DNA from: Halovivax cerinus
GTDB taxonomy: Archaea > Halobacteriota > Halobacteria > Halobacteriales > Natrialbaceae
Direction of reading: 5' to 3'
Assembly: GCF_024498195.1 (NCBI RefSeq)
Contig: NZ_CP101824.1
Span: forward strand, 2,356,001-2,420,000
DNA: 64,000 nucleotides
The position numbers and the translations under genes were made by a program. The first letter of the stretch is position 1. Each line of letters begins with the position of its first letter. Of this stretch, positions 17,456 through 25,223 are shown one piece after another. The notes beneath the pieces are model-generated. The model saw nothing but the letters and a program-made list of their open reading frames with translations, searched no databases and was not told the DNA's origin.

Positions 17456-17983
17456 ATGGCAGCCAAACCGACCATCCTCGTCGTCGACGACGAACGGGAA
17501 CTCGCAGATCTCTACGCAACCTGGGTCGACGGCGAGTACGTCGTCCGGACCGCATACAACGGGTCCGAGGCGCTAACGCGAGTCGACGACGACGTCGACA
17601 TCGTGTTGCTGGATCGCCGTATGCCCGATCTATCGGGAGACGAGGTACTAGAGCGGATACGCGAACTGGGTCTCGATTGCTGGGTGATCATGGTCACGGC
17701 CGTGGATCCGGGACTCGATATCGTCGAACTCGACGTCGACGACTACGTGACCAAGCCCGTGAGCCGATCGACGTTGATCCGAATCATCGAGAACCTGCGC
17801 GTTCAATCGCGCTACACCGATACGGAGCGCCGGCAACTCGCTGCGGTCTCGAACAAGATGGAGTCGCTCGAATCCGACAGTCAAATCGACGGCGTCCGTG
17901 AAACCGACGCCTACAGGGATCTGGAGGAGGACTTAAAGCAGTTGAGCGACTCACTCGTCGACGAGTTCGACGAGGTGGAGTGA
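17456..17983 (+). CDS. Response regulator with HalX domain
   Basis: This 175-residue protein has an N-terminal receiver domain (ILVVDDERELADLYATW) with the acidic pair DD, the phospho-acceptor Asp53 in LLDRRMPDLSG, the Thr in MVTAVDP and the Lys in YVTKPVS. A helical C-terminal region follows (RTLI/IRIIENLRVQSRY ... EDLKQLSDSLVDEFDEVE). It matches the HalX-type domain found after receivers in haloarchaea. No DNA-binding domain is present, so the output is probably protein-protein. No histidine kinase is adjacent. The ATG at 17456 starts directly before the first strand; an upstream frame adds 11 residues. Confidence 0.88.
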   Translation: MAAKPTILVVDDERELADLYATWVDGEYVVRTAYNGSEALTRVDDDVDIVLLDRRMPDLSGDEVLERIRELGLDCWVIMVTAVDPGLDIVELDVDDYVTKPVSRSTLIRIIENLRVQSRYTDTERRQLAAVSNKMESLESDSQIDGVRETDAYRDLEEDLKQLSDSLVDEFDEVE

Positions 17984-18040
17984 GCCGATCGGCGAGGGAA
18001 CCGGGCGTCGCCCGGATGTGACCCGCCGATCTCCTGCTCG

Positions 18041-18739
18041 TTACGGCGTTCCCGTCTGTTGTGTGGTCTGGTCGCTGACCGATCGATAGAGCGGGCCTGC
18101 GAGGACGAGGGCGCTCGCGAGGAGCCCTCCGACGACGAGCGTCGGATCGATCGATCGAACGCTGGCCTCGGAGAGCGTCGCGGCCGACGCGCCGACCGTC
18201 ACGGCGGCGATCGTCCAGGGTAACTCTCCGATGGCCGTTCCGACGAGGAACCGCGGGAGTGAGACGCCGTGGACGGCTGCGCCGAGGGTCGCGACGTCCG
18301 AGGGAATCGGGGCGAGTCGCGAGGCGACCACGCCCCGCGTCGGCCCGACCGTCTCGTAAAATCGGTCGACGTAGGCCCGCGCACGGGCCGCCCGACCACC
18401 GTCCGTGGTGTCGATCGACACCGAACCGTGTCCGCCGTCTACCCGTGTGGCCACCAGGAACGTCGGCGTGACCGTTACGACCACGCCGGCGAGGGCGATC
18501 GGAACGCCGGCGACGATCCCGAACCCGAATCCGACGAGGCCCGCGAGCGGCGTCGTCGGCCAGGCGAGTGCGGGACGGAGAAGGTAGCAACCGGCGACGA
18601 CGAGTCCGAAGACGACCGGGTCGGCGGCCACGGCTTCGAGCGTGACGACGACCCGCTCCGGAGAAACGAGCAACCCCACCGTGACCGCCGTGGCGACGAG
18701 TCCGAACGCGACGATTCCACGGTCCGGTACGGACGACAT
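18041..18739 (-). CDS. TVP38/TMEM64-like (DedA-superfamily) membrane protein
   Basis: The protein has 232 residues and about five to six hydrophobic segments. The middle section (PLAGLVGFGFGIVAGVPIAL), followed by a re-entrant-like RGVVASRLAPIPSDVATLGA stretch and FLVGTAIGELPWTIAAV, matches the pattern of the TVP38/TMEM64 (SNARE-associated/DedA-like) family. Members are membrane proteins whose transport role is poorly defined, with lipid or ion flux proposed. The ATG at 18739 is preferred because it begins at the first membrane helix. It is divergent from the DUF5830-type gene, 127 bp apart. Confidence 0.75.
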   Translation of the reverse strand: MSSVPDRGIVAFGLVATAVTVGLLVSPERVVVTLEAVAADPVVFGLVVAGCYLLRPALAWPTTPLAGLVGFGFGIVAGVPIALAGVVVTVTPTFLVATRVDGGHGSVSIDTTDGGRAARARAYVDRFYETVGPTRGVVASRLAPIPSDVATLGAAVHGVSLPRFLVGTAIGELPWTIAAVTVGASAATLSEASVRSIDPTLVVGGLLASALVLAGPLYRSVSDQTTQQTGTP

Positions 18740-18866
18740 TACCCGTCGTTCGGACGGTGGTATTGAAGGTTTTGTGTCTGACAGTCGGATCCGACGTGTA
18801 AAACGCGACGGAACGCGACCGTTCGTGGCACAATCCTTATTCGAGTCGCTTTCGGATGAGGAGTCG

Positions 18867-19220
18867 ATGGACGACCGAGTCGAACGGGGGCTGGCATTGC
18901 TCGTCCGGCTCGAACACGAGTCACTCTCCCTTTCGGACACCATCGATCGGCTCGAAGCCGTCACGACCGACCCGACAGCGATTCGGACGATCCTGGACGA
19001 GGCGGAGACGCGCGGAGTCATCGACCGGGAGGACGCGACTGTCCGACCGCGACGTCACCAGTACCTTCGATTCGGCCGCGACGTGATCTCGAAGGACGGC
19101 GAGTTTTCGTGCCGACGGTGTGGTGCGTCGCTCTCGACCGGGTACTTCATGGACCTCGACGCGGGCGAGATCGGTCCGTTCGGCTCGACGTGTATCAGGA
19201 AGGTACTGGGTCGGGAGTGA
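18867..19220 (+). CDS. DUF5830-type conserved haloarchaeal protein
   Basis: This 117-residue protein has an N-terminal helical segment resembling a winged helix (MDDRVERGLALLVRLEHESL, then VTTDPTAIRTILDEAETRGVI). A zinc-ribbon-like end follows with CRRCGASLSTGYFM and a last Cys in FGSTCIRKVLGRE. I recognise this layout as the haloarchaeal family annotated DUF5830, whose function is unknown; the shape suggests a small DNA- or RNA-associated regulator. The start at 18867 is chosen because the longer frame upstream runs antisense through the neighbouring membrane-protein gene. Confidence 0.75.
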   Translation: MDDRVERGLALLVRLEHESLSLSDTIDRLEAVTTDPTAIRTILDEAETRGVIDREDATVRPRRHQYLRFGRDVISKDGEFSCRRCGASLSTGYFMDLDAGEIGPFGSTCIRKVLGRE

Positions 19221-19313
19221 TGGAGACCCATGGAGGGTACCGTTGGGCCGAACGGCGATACGCGGTGTTTGACCGCCACGGTCGATTCGCCTCCGTCTGG
19301 GTGGTTGTCGGGT

Positions 19314-20429
19314 TCACCGACCGCGCCTGAGTTCTTCGATCAGTTGCTCGATCGTCTGTTGCTGGCGTTCGAGCTGGGCCGTCTGTCGTTCGACGGCGTC
19401 TTCGAGCGCGGCTATGCGGTCCGTCACGTCAGCGTCTGCGTTCGCCGTCGCGGGTTCGAATCCGCTCGATTCGAACGAGGCTTCGGAGCCGCCACCCTCG
19501 CTGGGACGTGGGTCGCGTTCGGCCGTCGACTCGGCGCCACTGGCTGACGGACTGGTCGGGTCGGGGTCGACTGACTGTTCTGCCTCGGCCGCCGACGCGC
19601 CGGTTTCGACGTCGAGCGTCTCTACGGAGTGTCCGTCCGAACTGTCGGCGCCGACGTCGACCGCCGCGGTCGCGGTTTCGGTGTCGATGGCGGGTTCGGC
19701 ACCGTCGGGGCCTTCGTCGTCGGAATCCGTACTCAGCGGATCGACGCCCTCACCGAAGTCGACGGTGGAGCGCTGGTCTCGCTCGTCGTCCAGTCCGACT
19801 TTCTCGTGGAGTTCGTCGAGCGAGTCGACGTCGTGGACCGCGAAGATGGCCTGTTGCAGTCGCTGGCGGAGCTCTGCCGCGTTCTCGTTGGGGGCTTTGA
19901 TCCGCTGTTGGCGACCGTCTATCTCGAGGACGACCTGCGTCGCGACGCTACCGGATTCGAACGTGAGGCCGGTGACGTCCTCGTACCGGAACTCTTCGAA
20001 GTCCTCGTCCCAGACGGCGCTGCCGATGTGCTTGACGAGGCGCTGGCTGGTGACGATGACCGTCAGTTCACTAAAGCGGAAGGTCTGGACGACGCGCTCG
20101 CCGGGATCGGTGATACCGTTGCCGGCCAGGACACCGGCGAGAACGGGGTGGACGACGGCGTCGGTCACGGACGCCGGAACCTTGAACTCGCGGGTTCCTT
20201 CGAGCGAGTACTCGAGGGTGATACGTGTCTTGCGCCGACCTTCGGTGACCGCCACCCGATCGGCGTCGTGCGGGAATTCGTCGACCGATTCGTCGCTGAG
20301 GAGGCCGTCGGACCGGTATATGAGGGTACTTTCGGAGGTGACGAAGAGCTCGTCGTCGCCGCCGAGAGACACCCGCTCGACGACTTCGGCGTCGTCGAGC
20401 GACGACTGGACGATGGCGGGTACGCTCAT
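19314..20429 (-). CDS. Conserved haloarchaeal protein with PH-like domain and C-terminal coiled coil
   Basis: The protein has 371 residues. Residues 1 to about 190 form a beta-rich domain with segments such as VSLGGDDELFVTSESTLIYR, RITLEYSL and FRFSELTVIVTSQRLVKHIG, resembling PH-like or DUF7115-type domains. Residues about 200-325 are a long acidic, Ser/Ala-rich linker. The last 40 residues (ALEDAVERQTAQLERQQQTI and onward) form a heptad coiled coil, probably for oligomerisation. No membrane segment is present. It lies just upstream of tRNA-Met, on the opposite strand. The function is unknown. Confidence 0.75.
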   Translation of the reverse strand: MSVPAIVQSSLDDAEVVERVSLGGDDELFVTSESTLIYRSDGLLSDESVDEFPHDADRVAVTEGRRKTRITLEYSLEGTREFKVPASVTDAVVHPVLAGVLAGNGITDPGERVVQTFRFSELTVIVTSQRLVKHIGSAVWDEDFEEFRYEDVTGLTFESGSVATQVVLEIDGRQQRIKAPNENAAELRQRLQQAIFAVHDVDSLDELHEKVGLDDERDQRSTVDFGEGVDPLSTDSDDEGPDGAEPAIDTETATAAVDVGADSSDGHSVETLDVETGASAAEAEQSVDPDPTSPSASGAESTAERDPRPSEGGGSEASFESSGFEPATANADADVTDRIAALEDAVERQTAQLERQQQTIEQLIEELRRGR

Positions 20430-20531
20430 GCACCCTCGTTGGAATCACCGTATGATAAAACCGTGGGTGGGCGAGCCACGCCGGCGAGGAATCGGAAGGG
20501 TTTAGAAAACGTCCCGACTACGGACGAACGA

Positions 20532-20675
20532 GCCCGGGTGGCTTAGCTGGACATAGCGCCGCACTCATAGGGTTCAGAGATTCGGTGCGGCACAGCGAGT
20601 CCGTGTCCCACGAGGACTGCCGAGCCTCGGACCTGGGACATGCGGAGATCGAGGGTTCGGAGCCCTCCCCGGGCA
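20532..20675 (+). tRNA. Elongator tRNA-Met (CAT) with a ~70-nt intron
   Basis: The acceptor stem GCCCGGG (20532-20538) pairs with CCCGGGC (20668-20674), followed by A. The anticodon stem CCGCA pairs with TGCGG across an interruption, with anticodon CAT at 20566-20568. The T arm is GAGGG-TTCGGAG-CCCTC. The intron runs from about 20570 to 20639, directly 3' of position 37, the usual archaeal site. Its exact ends depend on the bulge-helix-bulge fold and may shift by one or two nucleotides. Intron-containing elongator tRNA-Met is known in haloarchaea. Confidence 0.9.
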
Positions 20676-20881
20676 TTCTTCTATCGACGCCACGAGTTGG
20701 AGACGAGTGCCAACTCCGACGTGTCTGCGTGGACGGCGTGACGAGCGCGGGATCGACTCCGGCATTCTCGGACCCTCGGTGCGTCGTACGAGGCCGAGAG
20801 CGGGGAGACCGGTCGGGACAGTTCCCCGGTACTGCGGACGGTTCGGGTCTCAAGCTGGACTGGCCGACCGTCGGTTGTCCC

Positions 20882-22069
20882 TCACTTGTCGATCCGCGAC
20901 TCCAGCGTCGCGAGTCGGTCTTCCAGTTCGGAGATGCGCTCGTCTTTCTCGTCTATGGATTCTGCCAGTCCCTGAATCGCGGCGAGCGCGACGCCGTCGG
21001 AATCGACCGACGCGATGGCGGTCTCGTCCGCGCCGAGATCGAACGTGTCTGCGAACTCCTCGGCCATCGGTCCCATGTGTCGGCCGTCTTCGTGCTCGCG
21101 GAACTCCCAGGTGGTGACCGAGAGCGACCTGACGCCCCGGAGTGCGGCCTGCGGGTCGACCGGTTCGACGTTCGTCTTCGCCGCGCTGGCGCTCACAGTG
21201 TTGAACGCCGGTGCGTGGATGGGCATCTGGAAGTGCGCTTCGTCGGGACCGGACGACGAGATGTCGGTGTCCGTAGAGTCCCCGAACACGACCGCTCCGT
21301 CGTGCGTTGCGGTGGCGCCCCGACCGGCCGCGAACGAGTCCTCGCCGGCCGCTTCGTTCGAGAACCCGCCGGGAACGGTCGCCCGATCGCCGCTCGCCGT
21401 GTTGTTACGACCGCCGCCGACCGTCGCGTGGGCACCGCTGGCCGTATTCCCCTGTCCGCCCGTGGCGCCGCCACCGCCGACCGTCGCTCGCCGGGCACTC
21501 GCCGTATTGCCGACACCGCCACCGACGGTCGCGTCGACGCCGCTCGCCTCGTTGCCCGCGCCGCCGGCCACCGTCGCCGCCTGACCGGTGGCTTCGTTTC
21601 CCCAGCCCGCGCCGACCGTCGATCGAATGCCCGTGGCCTCGTTCTCGAGTCCGCCGCCGACGGTCGCGTACTCCGCTTCGGTCTCGTTGTCTTCGCCACC
21701 GCCGATCGTCGTGTGCTTGCCTCTGGCGGTATTCCACGCGCCGCCGCCGATGAAACTCAGGGTGCCCTCCGCCAGATTACCGCCACCGCCGTCGATGCCT
21801 TCGACCGTGCCGCCGCCAGCGATGGTACTCGCGGTCCCCGTCGTCCGATTGTTTCGGCCGCCGCCGACGACGCTGTACCGACCGAACACCGAGTTGTCGT
21901 GACCGCCGCTCGCCGTCCCGAAGTCGTCCCCGGTGAGGTTCCGCTCGCCACCGCCGACGGTACTCGCCTGTCCGTCGGCTCGGTTGTCTTCGCCGCCGCT
22001 GACGGTGCTCAGGTCGCCATTCGCCTCGTTTCCGACGCCGCCGCCGATCGTGCTTCCCTCGCCGCTCAT
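20882..22069 (-). CDS. YadA-head-like repeat protein with C-terminal S74-type chaperone domain
   Basis: The protein has 395 residues. Residues 1 to about 250 are some fifteen repeats of 14-16 residues of the form STVGGGxxNxAxGxxA (for example STIGGGVGNEANGDL). This is the left-handed beta-roll pattern of trimeric-autotransporter heads. From about residue 300 to the end it resembles the peptidase S74 intramolecular chaperone of phage tail spikes: SASAAKTNVEPVDPQAALRG, WEFREHEDGRHMGPMAEEF, then a coiled coil (IDEKDERISELEDRLATLES). The self-cleavage pair of S74 is normally S-x4-K, and SASAAK keeps that spacing without the usual Asp. No signal peptide is seen on this frame. See also the ORF just upstream. 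Confidence 0.8.
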   Translation of the reverse strand: MSGEGSTIGGGVGNEANGDLSTVSGGEDNRADGQASTVGGGERNLTGDDFGTASGGHDNSVFGRYSVVGGGRNNRTTGTASTIAGGGTVEGIDGGGGNLAEGTLSFIGGGAWNTARGKHTTIGGGEDNETEAEYATVGGGLENEATGIRSTVGAGWGNEATGQAATVAGGAGNEASGVDATVGGGVGNTASARRATVGGGGATGGQGNTASGAHATVGGGRNNTASGDRATVPGGFSNEAAGEDSFAAGRGATATHDGAVVFGDSTDTDISSSGPDEAHFQMPIHAPAFNTVSASAAKTNVEPVDPQAALRGVRSLSVTTWEFREHEDGRHMGPMAEEFADTFDLGADETAIASVDSDGVALAAIQGLAESIDEKDERISELEDRLATLESRIDK

Positions 22070-22117
22070 CGCGTCCCTCCGCCCGTTCCATGCCGTCCGT
22101 CTCCCGTTCGGTGGGCC

Positions 22118-22309
22118 TCAATCGCCGGTCGGTCTCTCCAGGTTGCTGTCCGGTTTCTCCGAGTTGGTCCGTGTCGTGTCATTCGTGTTCTCCATCGATC
22201 CGCTCCGTTCGCGCCGCTTCGGGTGTTCTTCCTCGCGCGTCTTCACGATGCTCGAGCCACCGGTACGGCCCATCCGCTGGCGATACAGATCGCTACCCGT
22301 TTCCATCAT
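22118..22309 (-). CDS. Small ORF upstream of, and in frame with, the S74-type protein
   Basis: This 63-residue frame begins MMETGSDLYRQRMGRTGGSS and is rich in Arg, Glu, Asn and Thr, without a membrane segment or domain I recognise. Its stop codon (22118-22120) is followed in the same reading frame by 16 open codons and then the start of the S74-type protein. It could be a separate short protein, or the original N-terminus cut off by a nonsense change. A TATA-like CGTTAAGC (minus strand, about 22347-22354) precedes it by some 40 bp, so transcription of the pair probably begins here. Confidence 0.4.
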   Translation of the reverse strand: MMETGSDLYRQRMGRTGGSSIVKTREEEHPKRRERSGSMENTNDTTRTNSEKPDSNLERPTGD

Positions 22310-22367
22310 CGATAGCTAATCACCGACGCTATCTACGCGAACGTAGTGCTTAACGGTATCCGTTGAA

Positions 22368-24146
22368 CTATCGGTGTCGATTCCGCCCCTCTTTCGGAAA
22401 CTCGTTCCCACGCGGGATCATCGACGTCTCGCAGTAGGCCTCGCCCGCGGCGTAATCGACGCCCGGCTGAACGTACGGATACGGGCCGTCGGCCGGCGTG
22501 TTCTGTGCGTCGCCGCCGTCGTCGGCCGTCTCGACGAGTCCCATCACCTCGTAGTCGACGGGTGAGTGTTCGGCAAGGTAGTCGACGATCACGTCGACCG
22601 GAATCGTCTCCTCGTCGACGCGGACGTCCCGAAAGGGGAAGCCGCAGTTGCCGAGGTCGCGTTCTGGATCGCCGGGGCGAGTGAACGTGGCGACGGAGTA
22701 GGTCTCCTCGGGGTCGATCGCCTCGCCGTCGATCCGCATCTCGACGAGGCGGCGGTTTCGCTGGGCGGTCGGATCGATCGTTACCGCGACGTTCGAGGAG
22801 AAGTTCCGGACGCGGCCGTCTTCCTGCTGGTAGGGGTACGGCGTGAAGTTGTCGACGAGGAAGTCCTCCACGTGCGAAATTAACTGCTGGCCGAAGGCGA
22901 CGCCGCGTGCGACGGGCGCCGTCTGCGGGAAGAACGTGTAGAGCTGGCCGAGGGTGACCTCGCCCGGTGGGATGGCGGTCCCGTACCGGAATCCGTGGGC
23001 GACGGCCAGGTCGGTGTCGAAGTGCTCACGGAGCGCGTCGTTGAACAGCGTGTTCCAGGCGCTCTCCAGGAACGACTGGCGATACAGCGGCTGCTCCGTC
23101 TCGCCGACGACGGTGTCGAGCGGACGGTCTAGCGTGCCAGCGCCGCGCTCGAAGTCGGGGTCGTCTACGAAGAAGGGTTCTCTGATCGACTCGACCGTTT
23201 GTTCCGCATTGGGGTCCGGGTCTGGCGTCTCGTCGTGACTCTCGACGAGTGGATAGAGGTGGTGGCGGAACTGCATCTCGCCGTCCACGATGCGAATGTC
23301 GACCCGGCCGAGCGCCTCGCCCATCCCGGATTCGACGACGACCGTCTCGGTCTCGGAGACGACGATCGGCTCCCAGGTGTACTCGTGGGTGTGGGCGCTG
23401 AACAGCACGTCGACGCTCGCACAGTCCTTCGCCGCCTGGACCATCCACGGCAGGCCGATCTCGGTCACGGCGACGACGACCTCGGCACCCTCGTCGCGGG
23501 CAGCCTGCGCTGACTCCTCGAGGAGAGCGGGATGCTTGCCGAACCGGTACTTCCCCTCGGCAAACGCGGGGGCCATCCGGTCGACGTAGACGTTGGTCAT
23601 CCCGACGACGCCGACGTCGACGCCACCGACCTGGACGAGACGAAAGGCGTCGTACAGTAACTCGTCGTCCCAGCTGTACAGGTTGTTCGCGAGGACCGGC
23701 GCGTCGAGGGCGTCCATCAGGTCGACGAAGTTGCCATCCTCGGCGGCCTCGTTGCCGAAGTCCCAGTTGCCGGGGACGTAGACGTCGGGGCGGAGATGGC
23801 GGTCGATCGGCTCCAGCATCGCCCGGCCGTTCGTGTACGTCGTCTCTGCCGAACCGTGGAAGGTGTCGCCGCTCATGAGCGTGCAGACCTCGTGATCGGC
23901 TCGCAACTCGTCGAGTTTCGCCGCGAGGATCGGGACGCCACCGCCGTGCTCGACGGTGCGATCGTCGCCGCCGAAATCGAGGTCGGGAGCGGACGTCGGA
24001 TTGTCGTAGTAGACCTGATATCGCGGGGTGAGTTGGCCGTGCAGATCGCTGATATGGGCGAAGACGACGTCGGGGGCTCCGCTGTCGGCTGCAGGCGTCC
24101 CGTCGAGCGATCGCCAGGGTCCTGCGGGAGAGGGGTCGTGACTCAT
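22368..24146 (-). CDS. 5'-nucleotidase-family metallophosphoesterase, SoxB-like
   Basis: The 592-residue protein has an N-terminal calcineurin-like domain: AHISDLHGQ, MSGDTFHG, PGNWDFGN and FSAHTHEYTW. A C-terminal nucleotidase domain follows: GFRYGTAIPPGEVTLGQLYT, then VEDFLVDNFTPYPYQQEDGR and VTIDPTAQRNRRL. The Trp in GNWD replaces the His of the usual GNHE. The NxFxPxPYxQ stretch and TIDP resemble SoxB, the dimanganese thiosulfohydrolase of the Sox pathway. SoxB-like hydrolysis of a sulfur ester is therefore possible, but ordinary nucleotidase activity cannot be excluded. No signal peptide is visible from the ATG at 24146. A TauE/SafE permease gene is divergent from it. Confidence 0.8.
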   Translation of the reverse strand: MSHDPSPAGPWRSLDGTPAADSGAPDVVFAHISDLHGQLTPRYQVYYDNPTSAPDLDFGGDDRTVEHGGGVPILAAKLDELRADHEVCTLMSGDTFHGSAETTYTNGRAMLEPIDRHLRPDVYVPGNWDFGNEAAEDGNFVDLMDALDAPVLANNLYSWDDELLYDAFRLVQVGGVDVGVVGMTNVYVDRMAPAFAEGKYRFGKHPALLEESAQAARDEGAEVVVAVTEIGLPWMVQAAKDCASVDVLFSAHTHEYTWEPIVVSETETVVVESGMGEALGRVDIRIVDGEMQFRHHLYPLVESHDETPDPDPNAEQTVESIREPFFVDDPDFERGAGTLDRPLDTVVGETEQPLYRQSFLESAWNTLFNDALREHFDTDLAVAHGFRYGTAIPPGEVTLGQLYTFFPQTAPVARGVAFGQQLISHVEDFLVDNFTPYPYQQEDGRVRNFSSNVAVTIDPTAQRNRRLVEMRIDGEAIDPEETYSVATFTRPGDPERDLGNCGFPFRDVRVDEETIPVDVIVDYLAEHSPVDYEVMGLVETADDGGDAQNTPADGPYPYVQPGVDYAAGEAYCETSMIPRGNEFPKEGRNRHR

Positions 24147-24339
24147 GTTCGGCGGGCGAGCTACACCGATGATCACTACATAGGTTGGGGTATCCTGCGC
24201 GCACGCCGGGACCGTGGCGTAATCGTCAGCTAGTGGGTACACCCGATCATCCTCGACTATCAAGCCCAAACGGGATACCGGAGGCCGTGGGCCATATACG
24301 GGCGATGCACGACGTCCGACTCGATCGTGGTGGGATGCG

Positions 24340-25125
24340 ATGACGACGAACTGGGTGACGACCGGCCTCACGTCCGCGGTGATTCTACTCGCGTCGATCG
24401 TCCACGGCATCGCGGGCTTCGGCTTCGCGCAGGTCTCGATGGGAATGATGCCGCTGTTTCGCTCGCCCGCGAGCGCCTCGATCATCTTCACCGCGACGGC
24501 CGTCGTGAGCAACGGGCGCGTCTGGTGGAGCGTCCGCGACGCGTTCGACTGGCGCAAGTGGATCGTCCCGGTCGCCGGACTCGTCGTCGGGATGCCGCTC
24601 GGCATCTACGTCTTCAGTCGATTCGACGAGAATTCGATGCGCGTTGCCATCGGCGCCGTCCTGGTCCTCGCGGTGATCGTCGTGGGCGCGACCCAGCAAC
24701 TGGATGTCGTCACCGACTGGATCGAGGCACGCGACTATCGGCCCGGCAACGTCGTCGGCGCGACCGCCGGCCTGTTCGCGGGCATCTTCGGCGGCTCCGT
24801 CGCGGTGCCCGGCCCGCCGATGATCGTTTACGGCGCGTTCATGTCTGCCAGCGGGTTCTGGAGCGACGAAGAGATGAAGGCAGTGTTCACTGCCTTCTTC
24901 GGGACACTCATGCTGTATCGCCTTGCCAGTCTTACCTACACGGGCGCGGTGACGGCGCCCCTGATGATCGAGGCGGCGATCGCGATACCGATGGTGTTCG
25001 TCGGTGCGTGGGCTGGTGTGTACATATTCGACAATATACCGCAGCGGGTGTTCCAGTGGCTCGTCCTCGTGCTACTGACCGTGAACGCGTTCGTCCTCCT
25101 TTTCACGTCGATTCCAGAACTATAA
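24340..25125 (+). CDS. TauE/SafE-family anion permease
   Basis: This 261-residue membrane protein has about eight transmembrane segments in two related halves. The first half begins with VILLASIVHGIAGFGFAQVS and the second with NVVGATAGLFAGIFGGSVAV; the paired Gly-rich motifs are the signature of TauE/SafE (DUF81) proteins. Members export sulfite, sulfoacetate or other small organic anions. Its divergent neighbour is the SoxB-like phosphoesterase, separated by 193 bp, which may point to a sulfur substrate; this is inference. The ATG at 24340 begins at the first helix. Confidence 0.85.
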   Translation: MTTNWVTTGLTSAVILLASIVHGIAGFGFAQVSMGMMPLFRSPASASIIFTATAVVSNGRVWWSVRDAFDWRKWIVPVAGLVVGMPLGIYVFSRFDENSMRVAIGAVLVLAVIVVGATQQLDVVTDWIEARDYRPGNVVGATAGLFAGIFGGSVAVPGPPMIVYGAFMSASGFWSDEEMKAVFTAFFGTLMLYRLASLTYTGAVTAPLMIEAAIAIPMVFVGAWAGVYIFDNIPQRVFQWLVLVLLTVNAFVLLFTSIPEL

Positions 25126-25223
25126 CCGCCAAAAAACCGACGTCTTCGGTTGCTACCGACCGACCCTGCGACGACTCTGCCACGACCGATGCCATTTTGG
25201 TATTGGGGATATAGAACAATACT

